A DNA stretch of 14,519 bases from Helicobacteraceae bacterium (lineage in GTDB: Bacteria; Campylobacterota; Campylobacteria; Campylobacterales; Sulfurimonadaceae): contig JALWKG010000216.1 in the NCBI GenBank assembly GCA_027081565.1, positions 1-14,519 of the forward strand. The letters are read 5' to 3'. The translations under genes and the position numbers were made by a program. Positions 6,192-14,315 of this stretch are shown in pieces (position 1 is the stretch's first letter; every line of letters starts with the position of its first letter). The notes under the pieces are model-generated. The model searched no databases. It saw nothing but the letters and a program-made list of their open reading frames with translations, and was not told the DNA's origin.

Positions 6192-7609
6192 TGCTTTATA
6201 GAGAAAAAATTGTTCTTCTTTTTTATACCATTTTCAACGTAGTTGCCAACCAGTTTATAAATTTCTACTCTGACGAGACCTACTACTGGCTCTGGTCCAA
6301 AAAACTGGCCCTATCATACTTTGATCATCCGCCTATGGTAGCTTATATGATCAAGATGACAACACTTTTCAGTGATGAACCCATATTTGTACGTCTCTCT
6401 GCGGCCTTAATGGTCTCGGGTACGGCTTATATACTCTACCTTTTAGCCAAAAAGATTTTTGATGAAAAAGCAGCTGTTGTAACCTTTTATATCTTTTTAA
6501 GTGCCATCTTTATTGTTGGAGCATCTACTTTGATCACCCCGGACATCCCTCTGATGTTTTTTTGGACGTTAACGCTTTATGCAGCGTATGTTTATTTAGA
6601 AGAGGACAAGAAAAACTATGCGCTATTGACCGGTGTCGCTGCAGGTGCTATGTTACTCTCAAAATATACGGGTATCTTGCCGTTGTTTACGCTGTTTGTC
6701 TACATTCTTATCTATAAACGGGCTGTCTTTAGAGATAAATACCTCTATTTTGCGCTGCTCTTGGCAATTTTAGTCTTCTCTCCTGTCTTGATCTGGAACT
6801 ATCAACATGACTTTATCTCTTTTACTTTTCAACTTCATCATGGAGTAGAGACGGCCGAAAAAGTCTTTCAAGGTAAGAAGTTCTTTGAGTTCATCGGACT
6901 GCAATTTGCCCTGTTTCACCCTTTTTATCTGTTACCACTGCTCTATTTTATTGTTAGGGATAAAACACGTTTTGAACGTAAAAAAGTCTACTTGCTACTA
7001 CCGTTTCTTTTTGTCCTCTTTTTCTTTATCTACAATGCCGCTTTCAAACCTGCCAATGCGCAGTGGGCAGCAGGCGCATATCTGAGTGCAGCAGTTCTTT
7101 TAGGTTATTATATTTCCAAGTACTCTTATAAAAAGTTACTTATCGCGGGTGTTGCTTTTAGTGCACTTTTTATGGTGCTTCTTAAAACACCAATAGGATA
7201 CTACGTCGCTCCTATAGAGAGACTTCATCTTCGTTTAGGGCATATTGATAAGTTTAAAGATGAGATCGCCGCAATGGATCTGGACTTAAAGCAATACGAT
7301 TACTTACTTATAGATGATTATCATGGGTCAGAAGTGGCCTACTTTTTCAGACGTGCTGATCATCTTTTGGTGCTTAATACGGCAAGGTTCTCCCAGTTTA
7401 ATATCTGGCGTCATGATGAACAGGGAATCAATGCGGATTCGCCACTGAAAAGTATTCCTTCATTGGGTAAATGTCTCTATATTGGACGAAACTTATCTCA
7501 TCTCAACGAGATTGGAAGGCTCTTTGGAAACAAAAAGGTTCTTTCTCATCTAGAAAAACGGGTAGGACTTTGGGATCTTGAATACTACTTTGTAGAGTAT
7601 CAAAACTAA
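6191..7609 (+). CDS. GT39/ArnT-like membrane glycosyltransferase using polyprenyl-phosphate sugar
   Basis: A 472-residue integral membrane protein with about ten hydrophobic segments and a soluble C-terminal part (from about 370). The first periplasmic loop holds SDETYYWLWS (27-36), whose Asp28-Glu29 is the expected catalytic acidic pair of GT39/GT83 enzymes, followed by YFDHPPMVAY (43-52). Further family motifs are TPDIPLMFFW (116-125), LLSKYTG (155-161) and WNYQHDFISFTFQLHHG (202-218). Relatives include ArnT (aminoarabinose to lipid A) and protein O-mannosyltransferases. Here the acceptor is unknown and could be LPS, lipid A, a glycan or a protein. It is the last gene of the operon and, with the flippase-like and synthase genes, forms a complete make-flip-transfer set. 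Confidence 0.85.
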   Translation: MLYREKIVLLFYTIFNVVANQFINFYSDETYYWLWSKKLALSYFDHPPMVAYMIKMTTLFSDEPIFVRLSAALMVSGTAYILYLLAKKIFDEKAAVVTFYIFLSAIFIVGASTLITPDIPLMFFWTLTLYAAYVYLEEDKKNYALLTGVAAGAMLLSKYTGILPLFTLFVYILIYKRAVFRDKYLYFALLLAILVFSPVLIWNYQHDFISFTFQLHHGVETAEKVFQGKKFFEFIGLQFALFHPFYLLPLLYFIVRDKTRFERKKVYLLLPFLFVLFFFIYNAAFKPANAQWAAGAYLSAAVLLGYYISKYSYKKLLIAGVAFSALFMVLLKTPIGYYVAPIERLHLRLGHIDKFKDEIAAMDLDLKQYDYLLIDDYHGSEVAYFFRRADHLLVLNTARFSQFNIWRHDEQGINADSPLKSIPSLGKCLYIGRNLSHLNEIGRLFGNKKVLSHLEKRVGLWDLEYYFVEYQN

Positions 7610-7660
7610 AAGATTTTACCAACAAGATGGTTATTAATTTAAGCGTGTCAAGAACAGTGT

Positions 7661-7694
7661 TTTATATCACTCCTGAGAATTCAGAGGATATAAA
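7661..7694. terminator. Long bulged hairpin between convergent genes
   Basis: TTTATATC (7661-7668) pairs with GATATAAA (7687-7694). Inside, CTC (7670-7672) pairs with GAG (7684-7686) and TGA (7674-7676) with TCA (7681-7683) around a GAAT loop; A7669 and C7673 are single bulges. This gives 14 base pairs. It sits 51 bases after the glycosyltransferase stop and 2 bases after the recO stop. No U-tract follows on either strand, so it may be a weak terminator or an RNA 3'-end stabiliser. Confidence 0.4.
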
Positions 7695-7696
7695 CC

Positions 7697-8314
7697 TTAA
7701 ATCCCCTCTAACAGTACCAACCACAATCGATCGATCTCTTTATCACTCAGGAAAAGAGAAGAGTGGTTTTCAAAAAGCTCTTTGAGACCATTTTGCGAGA
7801 TGCTTAGGGTGTGAGCGCATTTTGTGTGTGCAGGAAGATATGAACGTATTAGTGAAACATCATCTAAGATGGCCTCATCACAGAAAAAACAGTATAACTC
7901 CTTATGCAGACGCCCTTCATACTCAAGTAACTTGACATAAGACTCTACGGCAATACGTTTAGGGTTTTGTCTACTCCAAGCTTCGGCAGCATAATCCAAA
8001 AGTTCGAAATAAAAATTACTGGTCTCTTCAGACTCTTTGAGATGTGGATAGAAGAGGGTAACAAACTGTTGCCAAGTACGAAGATGGTGGTGGTCCCCTA
8101 ACCAAGGATAACCGATATGCAGGACATCACGTAGCTGGCCTATACTCGATTTGACATTGGTGATAATCTCAAAATCTATCTTGAAGCCAAGATTGATGAC
8201 ACCATGACGTGCACCATAGAAACGATAAAGTGTATCTAAGCCACGATCGGATAGAATTGTAACAACAAGATCTTCGTCTCTCGCACGGTTGAGACTGATA
8301 ATAAAGCCCTGCAT
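7697..8314 (-). CDS. recO: RecO, recombinational repair protein (short epsilonproteobacterial form)
   Basis: A 205-residue protein, shorter than E. coli RecO (about 240) as is usual in Campylobacterota. RecO binds single-stranded DNA and SSB and, with RecR, loads RecA in gap repair. The start chosen (8314) gives MQGFIISLNRARDEDLVVT, the typical opening of the N-terminal OB fold; the conserved-looking LYRFYGARHG follows. The rest is the helical domain, with CFFC and a later HTKC that could hold zinc. The frame is open further upstream to 8509, but those residues do not look like RecO and would overlap gltB on the other strand. A G-rich AGGTAAG lies about 9-15 bases upstream of the start. It is convergent with the glycosyltransferase gene and divergent from gltB. 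Confidence 0.85.
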   Translation of the reverse strand: MQGFIISLNRARDEDLVVTILSDRGLDTLYRFYGARHGVINLGFKIDFEIITNVKSSIGQLRDVLHIGYPWLGDHHHLRTWQQFVTLFYPHLKESEETSNFYFELLDYAAEAWSRQNPKRIAVESYVKLLEYEGRLHKELYCFFCDEAILDDVSLIRSYLPAHTKCAHTLSISQNGLKELFENHSSLFLSDKEIDRLWLVLLEGI

Positions 8315-8357
8315 TTTCTGTTTCTTACCTACACAATCATTATTTTTATTCTTTGTA

Positions 8358-8363
8358 ATTATA
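8358..8363 (-). promoter_or_regulatory. Probable -10 box of recO
   Basis: TATAAT on the minus strand, about 44 bases before the recO start; no convincing -35. The predicted leader is about 35 bases. Confidence 0.45.
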
Positions 8364-8395
8364 GCTCTTAAATCGAACTTTAACCTGATGACTTG

Positions 8396-8401
8396 TATAC
8401 T
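8396..8401 (+). promoter_or_regulatory. Possible -10 box of gltBD
   Basis: TATACT, with a poor -35 candidate (TCGAAC, 8373-8378, 17 bp spacer). It would give a leader of about 87 bases before gltB, containing the TTTAGA/TCTAAA repeats. Confidence 0.35.
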
Positions 8402-8410
8402 ATTAGCAAT

Positions 8411-8464
8411 TTTAGATTTTCTAAATATATCTAAGTTGCTGAAACTTTGCTTAAATTTAGAAAA
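8411..8464 (+). promoter_or_regulatory. Inverted TTTAGA/TCTAAA repeats in the gltB leader
   Basis: TTTAGA (8411-8416) and TCTAAA (8420-8425) form a small palindrome with a 3-base centre. TTTTCTAAAT (8417-8426) is also the exact inverse of ATTTAGAAAA (8455-8464), 28 bases downstream. The AT-rich repeats could be regulator half-sites or alternative leader stems ending 18 bases before the gltB SD. Confidence 0.35.
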
Positions 8465-8482
8465 TTCATGAAAATTTCTATT

Positions 8483-8488
8483 AAGGAA
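8483..8488 (+). promoter_or_regulatory. gltB ribosome binding site that decides the start
   Basis: AAGGAA lies 6 bases before ATG 8495 and 9 before ATG 8498. The frame is open upstream to a TTG at 8447, but that start has no SD and would overlap the leader repeats. Confidence 0.7.
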
Positions 8489-8494
8489 TCTTAT

Positions 8495-11400
8495 ATGATG
8501 GACCATCACGATCTCTTACGATCATTTAAAGATAACTGTGGTTTTGGACTTGTTGCCAACATTAAAAACCGCGCGTCTCATAAAACACTAGAGGACGCTA
8601 TTACTGCGCTAGAACGCATGATGCACCGTGGTGCAGTTGCTGCTGACGGTAAAACTGGTGATGGAAGTGGTCTACTGCTTTCTATGCCGACAGAGTTTAT
8701 GCGCCACGCTGCCAAAGAGGCCGGTGTTGAGCTTCCTGAGCAGTTTGCTATTGCGACTGTCTTTACTAAAGACAAAAAACAGTTGGATGTTTTAGAGGCA
8801 GTTTGTACCTCTAACGATCTTAAAGTCCTTTTGCGTCGTGATGTACCAGTGGACACCAATGCGCTTGGTGACCAGGCGATGGCATCACTTCCTAACATTG
8901 TTCAGGTCTTCATCACTGCAAACTCTATTATGGCAAATCAGCGTTTTGATGCACTGCTTTACCTCTCTCGTAAAGAGACAGAGCACAAGCTGGTAGATGA
9001 ACGTGACTTTTACATCTCTTCTATGGCTTCAAAGGTTCTCTCTTATAAGGGACTTGTGATGCCAACGCATATTAAAGAATTTTATAAAGATTTCCAGGAT
9101 GAGCGTTTCAAGATCTCTTTTTCACTGTTCCATCAGCGTTTCTCTACCAACACGCTTCCTGAGTGGCGCTTGGCACAACCCTTCCGTGCAGTTGCACATA
9201 ATGGTGAGATCAACTCTGTTGAAGCCAACCGTTTCAATGTTGAAGTCAAGTCAGAGTCTATTAAGTCTGAAGTCTTTACCGATGAAGAGATTGCACGTCT
9301 TCTTCCTATCTTACAGCCAGGATCTTCTGACTCTGCATCAGGTGACAACTTTTTTGAGTTTCTTATCGCCAATGGTATGGACTTCTTTAAAGCTGCACGT
9401 GCAGTTATACCAGCACCATGGCAAAATGCACCCCACATGGATCCGGAACTTCGTGCCTTTTATGAGTACCAGTCAACAGTCTTCGAAGCTTGGGATGGTC
9501 CGGCAGCATTTTCATTGACTGATGGCCGTTATATCGGTTGTGTTCTTGACAGAAATGGTCTACGCCCTTCTAAGTATATCATTACACATGACGACAACCT
9601 TCTTATTGCTTCTGAGTATGGAGTGGTTGACATTCCTGATGAGCAGATCAAAGAGCGCGGTCGTCTCCAGTCAGGTCAGATGATCGGTCTTGATCTTAAA
9701 TTTGGAAAAGTGCTTAAAGATGAAGAGATCAACAACTACCTAAAGTCTGCTAACCCTTACATGAAGTGGTTGAACGAGCGTATGGTCTACCTGCAAGAAC
9801 ATGTAGAGAAGCAGTACACCACTAACTGTGAGATCGAAGAGGACATTACACAACGCCAGCGTTACTTCAATGTCACGCATGAGATCGTTGAACAGGTAAT
9901 CGAGCCGATGATCACAGATGGCAAAGAGTCTGTAGGTTCTATGGGTGACGATACACCATTAGCAGCATTCAGTACCAAGCAACGTAATTTCTCTGACTTC
10001 TTCAAGCAGAAATTTGCACAGGTAACAAACCCACCGATTGATCCTATCCGTGAAAAAGTGGTGATGAGTCTTAACACCGGTTTTGGTGAAGTACATAATA
10101 TTTTAGACGAGATCCCTTCTCACGCTCACCGTCTTAAAGCTATCTCTCCGATCATTACATACGAGAAGTTGGCAGTACTAAAGTCTTATGGTGATGTGAA
10201 CTCTCCACGTTTTGAAGATTTTTATAAAAATGAGACCTTCTCAGTAGCTTACAAGTCTGACTTAAAAGCCTCTTTGGATGCACTTGTCTCTAAAATTGTG
10301 ACTGCAGTCAAAGAAGACGGTATTCGTATCGTCATCTTAAGTGACAAAGAGTTTTCAAAAGAGATGCGTACCATTCCTATGTTACTTGCAGTAGGTCGTC
10401 TAAGTCGTGAACTTCTAAGCCAAAAAGTACGTCACTTGGTCTCTATTATCGCTGATACCAGTGAAGTTGTAGACTCTCATGGTGTAGCAACACTTCTAGG
10501 TTATGGTGCAAGTGCTATCTTCCCAAATCTTCTTTTTGCATCTGCGGTTAACCGTGTGAACCAGTCTAAAAACTTGGACATAAGTTGTTCTGATGCTCTT
10601 AAAAATGTTCATGCTTCTCTTAATGCCGGTCTTTTGAAGATCATGTCCAAAATGGGTATTGCAACTGTCGCTTCTTATCGTAACTCTGGACTTTTTGATG
10701 TTATGGGTCTAAGTCGTGATATCGTTAGAGACTGTTTCTCTGATTCACATGCTTTGATCCCGGGTCTTAGCTATGAAGATATTGATACACGTCTGGAGAC
10801 AGCACACAAAGGTGCTTTTGATGACCGTGGTTTCAGTACGATCTTCCCTCTTAATATAGGTGGATTCTATAAGTTCTATAATGGCCAAGAATATCATGAT
10901 TTCGGTCCAGATACGATTCATGCTATCCATGCTATCAGTAAGTCTGGTGATGAAAAAGATTACATCAAACTTCGTGAGATCATCAACAAGCGTGGTTTAA
11001 AGTTCGTTCGTGACTTCTTAGAGTTTAAGTCTGATCGTAAAGCGATCGATATCTCAGAAGTTGAGCCTAACGAGACCATCTTTAAGCGTTTTGCATCAGC
11101 AGCGATGAGTTTGGGTTCTATCTCTCCTGAAGCACACGAAGCCATAGCCGTTGCAATGAACACTATCGGTGGTAAGTCGAACTCCGGTGAGGGTGGTGAA
11201 GATGTTGCTCGCTTCGGTACCAATAAACTTTCCAAGATCAAGCAGGTCGCTTCAGGACGTTTTGGTGTCACTCCAGCATACCTGCGTTCAGCAGAAGAGA
11301 TCCAAATCAAAGTTGCACAAGGTGCAAAACCGGGTGAGGGTGGACAACTGCCAGGACATAAGGTAACAGGACTGATCGCACGTCTGCGTCATACTGTTCC

Positions 11401-12931
11401 GGGTGTGACACTGATCTCACCTCCACCACACCATGATATCTACTCTATCGAAGATCTTGCACAGCTTATCTTTGATTTGAAGCAGGTGAACCCTAAAGCG
11501 ACGATCGCCGTGAAACTTGTTTCTACTGCAGGTGTCGGTACGATTGCTGCCGGTGTTGCTAAAGCATACGCTGACAAGATCATCATCTCTGGTGGTGACG
11601 GTGGTACAGGTGCTGCACCATTGACGTCGATTAAATTTGCAGGTAATCCTTGGGAACTTGGTCTGACAGAAGCGCATAACGCGCTTAAAGCCAACAATCT
11701 TCGTGGTCTTGTTGAACTTCAAACAGATGGTGGTCTCAAGTCTGGTCTAGATGTTGTTAAAGCGGCACTTCTTGGTGCTGAGTCTTTTGCATTTGGTACG
11801 GGTGTTCTGAGTATTGTGGGTTGTAAGATGCTTCGTATCTGTCACCTAAACAAATGTTCTGTTGGTATTGCAACGCAAAACGAACGTCTTCGTAAAGAGC
11901 ACTTTACAGGTAATGTTGAGCAGATTATTAACTACTTCACATTCTTAGCTAATGATGTACGTTCTATTATGGCAGAACTCGGTTTCAAAACTATGGAAGA
12001 GATGGTAGGTCGCTCAGATGTCCTTAAAGTGGTTGATGATGCCTTTGCTCAGAAGTTTGACTTCTCTGCAGTACTGCATCAAGAAGAGGGTGTGAACACT
12101 TGCCAAACACCATTTAACCAGCCATTTGACGATAACGCCTTTGAAGTCGATGTGGTTGAAGAAGCAATGTCTGCTATTAAACATCCAGATCAGCCTATAA
12201 GAATAGAGCGCGAGATCACCAACTTGCACCGTAGTTTTGGTGCACGTGTCTCTGGTGAGATCGCTCAGTATTATGGAGACAAAGGTCTTGCAGAAGACAC
12301 CATCAAGATCAACCTAAAAGGTATCGCAGGTCAGGCTCTTGGTGCTTTCTTGATAGAAGGAGTTTCGCTCAACCTTGAGGGTGTAGCGAATGATTACATC
12401 GGTAAGGGTATGAGTGGTGGTAAGATCATTATCAACCCTGTCCACAAAGGTGAAGAATATTCAGCAGGTGGAAACACTTGTCTCTACGGCGCAACAGGTG
12501 GTAAGCTCTTTGTCTGTGGATCTGTAGGCGAGCGTTTTGCTGTTCGTAACTCGGGTGCCTTAGCTATCGTTGAAGGTACTGGAGATAATGCTTGTGAGTA
12601 TATGACCGGTGGTATCGTTGCTATCTTAGGTAAGACAGGTGGCAATTTCGGTGCGGGTATGACCGGTGGTATTGCCTTTGTTTATGACGAAGGACACAAC
12701 TTCATTGAAAATGTTAACCGTGAACTTGTAGAAGCGATCCGTATCGATACGGATGATGGTGATGAGGCGAGACATTACCTTAAGCGTCTGCTTAAAGATT
12801 ATGTAGCGGTTACCGGCAGTCCTAAAGCACAAGAGATCCTTGATGCCTTTAGAATCGAGATCCGTAACTTCTGGTTGGTTCAGCCTAAAAACCTTAAAAA
12901 ATTACCGTTAAATCAAGAGAAAGGGGATTAA
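8495..12931 (+). CDS. gltB: Glutamate synthase large (alpha) subunit
   Basis: A 1478-residue protein, close to the family's usual 1480-1510. It makes glutamate from 2-oxoglutarate and the amide nitrogen of glutamine in the cytosol, with electrons from the small subunit encoded next door. The N-terminal amidotransferase domain (about 15-430) has Cys15 in NCGFGLVANI; the 14 residues before it would be a propeptide removed to free the catalytic Cys. RFSTNTLPEWRLAQPFRAVA and HNGEINSVEANR are class II amidotransferase motifs. A central domain (about 480-780) follows, then the FMN-binding synthase domain (about 850-1210) with SLGSISPEAHEAIA and GGDGGTGAAP. C1110-x5-C1116-x4-C1121 binds the 3Fe-4S cluster. 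The GXGXG beta-helix (about 1270-1400) includes NDYIGKGMSGGKIIINP. It starts a co-transcribed gltBD unit, with gltD one base downstream. No anomaly seen. Confidence 0.96.
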   Translation: MMDHHDLLRSFKDNCGFGLVANIKNRASHKTLEDAITALERMMHRGAVAADGKTGDGSGLLLSMPTEFMRHAAKEAGVELPEQFAIATVFTKDKKQLDVLEAVCTSNDLKVLLRRDVPVDTNALGDQAMASLPNIVQVFITANSIMANQRFDALLYLSRKETEHKLVDERDFYISSMASKVLSYKGLVMPTHIKEFYKDFQDERFKISFSLFHQRFSTNTLPEWRLAQPFRAVAHNGEINSVEANRFNVEVKSESIKSEVFTDEEIARLLPILQPGSSDSASGDNFFEFLIANGMDFFKAARAVIPAPWQNAPHMDPELRAFYEYQSTVFEAWDGPAAFSLTDGRYIGCVLDRNGLRPSKYIITHDDNLLIASEYGVVDIPDEQIKERGRLQSGQMIGLDLKFGKVLKDEEINNYLKSANPYMKWLNERMVYLQEHVEKQYTTNCEIEEDITQRQRYFNVTHEIVEQVIEPMITDGKESVGSMGDDTPLAAFSTKQRNFSDFFKQKFAQVTNPPIDPIREKVVMSLNTGFGEVHNILDEIPSHAHRLKAISPIITYEKLAVLKSYGDVNSPRFEDFYKNETFSVAYKSDLKASLDALVSKIVTAVKEDGIRIVILSDKEFSKEMRTIPMLLAVGRLSRELLSQKVRHLVSIIADTSEVVDSHGVATLLGYGASAIFPNLLFASAVNRVNQSKNLDISCSDALKNVHASLNAGLLKIMSKMGIATVASYRNSGLFDVMGLSRDIVRDCFSDSHALIPGLSYEDIDTRLETAHKGAFDDRGFSTIFPLNIGGFYKFYNGQEYHDFGPDTIHAIHAISKSGDEKDYIKLREIINKRGLKFVRDFLEFKSDRKAIDISEVEPNETIFKRFASAAMSLGSISPEAHEAIAVAMNTIGGKSNSGEGGEDVARFGTNKLSKIKQVASGRFGVTPAYLRSAEEIQIKVAQGAKPGEGGQLPGHKVTGLIARLRHTVPGVTLISPPPHHDIYSIEDLAQLIFDLKQVNPKATIAVKLVSTAGVGTIAAGVAKAYADKIIISGGDGGTGAAPLTSIKFAGNPWELGLTEAHNALKANNLRGLVELQTDGGLKSGLDVVKAALLGAESFAFGTGVLSIVGCKMLRICHLNKCSVGIATQNERLRKEHFTGNVEQIINYFTFLANDVRSIMAELGFKTMEEMVGRSDVLKVVDDAFAQKFDFSAVLHQEEGVNTCQTPFNQPFDDNAFEVDVVEEAMSAIKHPDQPIRIEREITNLHRSFGARVSGEIAQYYGDKGLAEDTIKINLKGIAGQALGAFLIEGVSLNLEGVANDYIGKGMSGGKIIINPVHKGEEYSAGGNTCLYGATGGKLFVCGSVGERFAVRNSGALAIVEGTGDNACEYMTGGIVAILGKTGGNFGAGMTGGIAFVYDEGHNFIENVNRELVEAIRIDTDDGDEARHYLKRLLKDYVAVTGSPKAQEILDAFRIEIRNFWLVQPKNLKKLPLNQEKGD

Positions 12932-12932
12932 G

Positions 12933-14315
12933 ATGAGAAATTTCCTAACAGTAAGTCGTATAGACCCGACCAAACGTTTAGTTGTAGAGCGTACCAAAGA
13001 TTTTGGTGAGATCTACGAAGTTTTCCCAAAAGAAGATGCCTCTTCTCAGAGTGATCGCTGTATACAGTGTGGTGACCCATTTTGTCTGAACAAATGTCCA
13101 CTCCATAACTACGTACCACAGTGGCTTAAAGCAGTAGCAGAGAAAGATCTTGAATTTGCTTTTAACCTTTCTAATGAGCCTTCACCATTCCCTGAAGTTA
13201 TGGGACGTGTCTGTCCTCATGACCGTCTGTGTGAAGGTGACTGTACACTTAATGATGGCCATGGTGCGATCACTATCGGCTCTATTGAGACTTTTATTAA
13301 TGAAGAGGGATTTAAAGCGGGGCTTTCTCCTAAATTCCCCGGTATAACAACGGACAAAAAAGTCGCGATTATTGGTTCAGGTCCTGCAGGACTCTCTGCA
13401 GCGACTTACTTGCTACGTGCAGGTATTGCTGTCACCGTATATGAAAGAGATGACCGTGCAGGTGGTTTGATGACTTATGGTATCCCTAACTTTAAGCTAG
13501 ACAAAAAAGTGATCGAGCGCCGTGTTAACATCTTAAAAGATGCCGGTATGGAACTTGTGACCAACTGTGAAGTCGGTAAAGATATTACCTTTGATGAGAT
13601 GGCAAACAAACATGATGCTATTTTCATTGGTGTTGGTGCGACCAAGGCTAAAGGTGCACGTTTGAGCGGCGAAAAAGCAGACAATGTTTACATGTCTATG
13701 CAGTATCTTACAGCGATTCAGCGTAAAAACTTCGGTCTGAAGTATGACAAGCAGTTTGACTTTAAAGACCAAGATGTTGTTGTTATCGGTGGTGGTGATA
13801 CTGCTATGGACTGTGTTCGTACAGCAAAACGTGAAGGCGCGAAGTCTGTAACTTGTCTTTACCGTCGTGATGCACATAACATGCCAGGTTCTCAAAAAGA
13901 GTACAAAAATGCGATGGAAGAGGGTGTAGACTTTACTTTCTATGCTTCTCCAAAAGAGATCGTACTTGGTGAGAATGGTAAAGCTGTCAGTGTTGAGATG
14001 ATCAAAACGGTTCTTGGTGCTAAAGACGAGAGTGGTCGTCAGCGTATGGAAGAGGTGAGTGGTAGTGAGTTTAAAGTCAAAGCTGACGTGGTCATCATGG
14101 CCCTTGGTTTTGATCCTGAAGTCCCTTCTTTCTTAGCTGAAAATGGTATAGAGACCAATGAGTGGGGAGGTGTTGTGGTTAATGATGATTATGAGACCAC
14201 AACATCTGGTATCTATGCTGGTGGTGACTGTTACCGCGGTGCTGACCTTGTTGTTACGGCAGCACTCGATGGCCGTGAAGCCGCGCGTAAGATGATAAAG
14301 TCACTGCTTAAGTAA
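12933..14315 (+). CDS. gltD: Glutamate synthase small (beta) subunit
   Basis: A 460-residue NADPH-oxidising subunit that passes electrons through FAD and iron-sulfur clusters to GltB. Cys43-x2-Cys46-x4-Cys51-x3-Cys55 and Cys94-x5-Cys100-x3-Cys104 are the two cysteine sets for 4Fe-4S clusters. GSGPAGL (148-154) binds the FAD pyrophosphate, ERDDRAGGLMTYGIPNFKL (171-189) is the usual motif after it, and GGGDTAMDC (286-294) binds NADPH. GIYAGGDC (426-433) is the second FAD contact. The start is one base after the gltB stop, with SD AAAGGGG (12920-12926). Its stop overlaps the start of the next gene by one base. Related subunits occur in other oxidoreductases, but the position next to gltB settles the name. 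Confidence 0.95.
   Translation: MRNFLTVSRIDPTKRLVVERTKDFGEIYEVFPKEDASSQSDRCIQCGDPFCLNKCPLHNYVPQWLKAVAEKDLEFAFNLSNEPSPFPEVMGRVCPHDRLCEGDCTLNDGHGAITIGSIETFINEEGFKAGLSPKFPGITTDKKVAIIGSGPAGLSAATYLLRAGIAVTVYERDDRAGGLMTYGIPNFKLDKKVIERRVNILKDAGMELVTNCEVGKDITFDEMANKHDAIFIGVGATKAKGARLSGEKADNVYMSMQYLTAIQRKNFGLKYDKQFDFKDQDVVVIGGGDTAMDCVRTAKREGAKSVTCLYRRDAHNMPGSQKEYKNAMEEGVDFTFYASPKEIVLGENGKAVSVEMIKTVLGAKDESGRQRMEEVSGSEFKVKADVVIMALGFDPEVPSFLAENGIETNEWGGVVVNDDYETTTSGIYAGGDCYRGADLVVTAALDGREAARKMIKSLLK

Noticed and set aside
8447..8494. Upstream TTG start for gltB
   Set aside because: No SD; AAGGAA before ATG 8495 is much better and gives a normal short propeptide before Cys15.
8315..8509. 65-residue N-terminal extension of RecO
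   Set aside because: The residues do not resemble RecO, the typical start MQGFI is at 8314, and the extension crosses the gltB start and both promoters.
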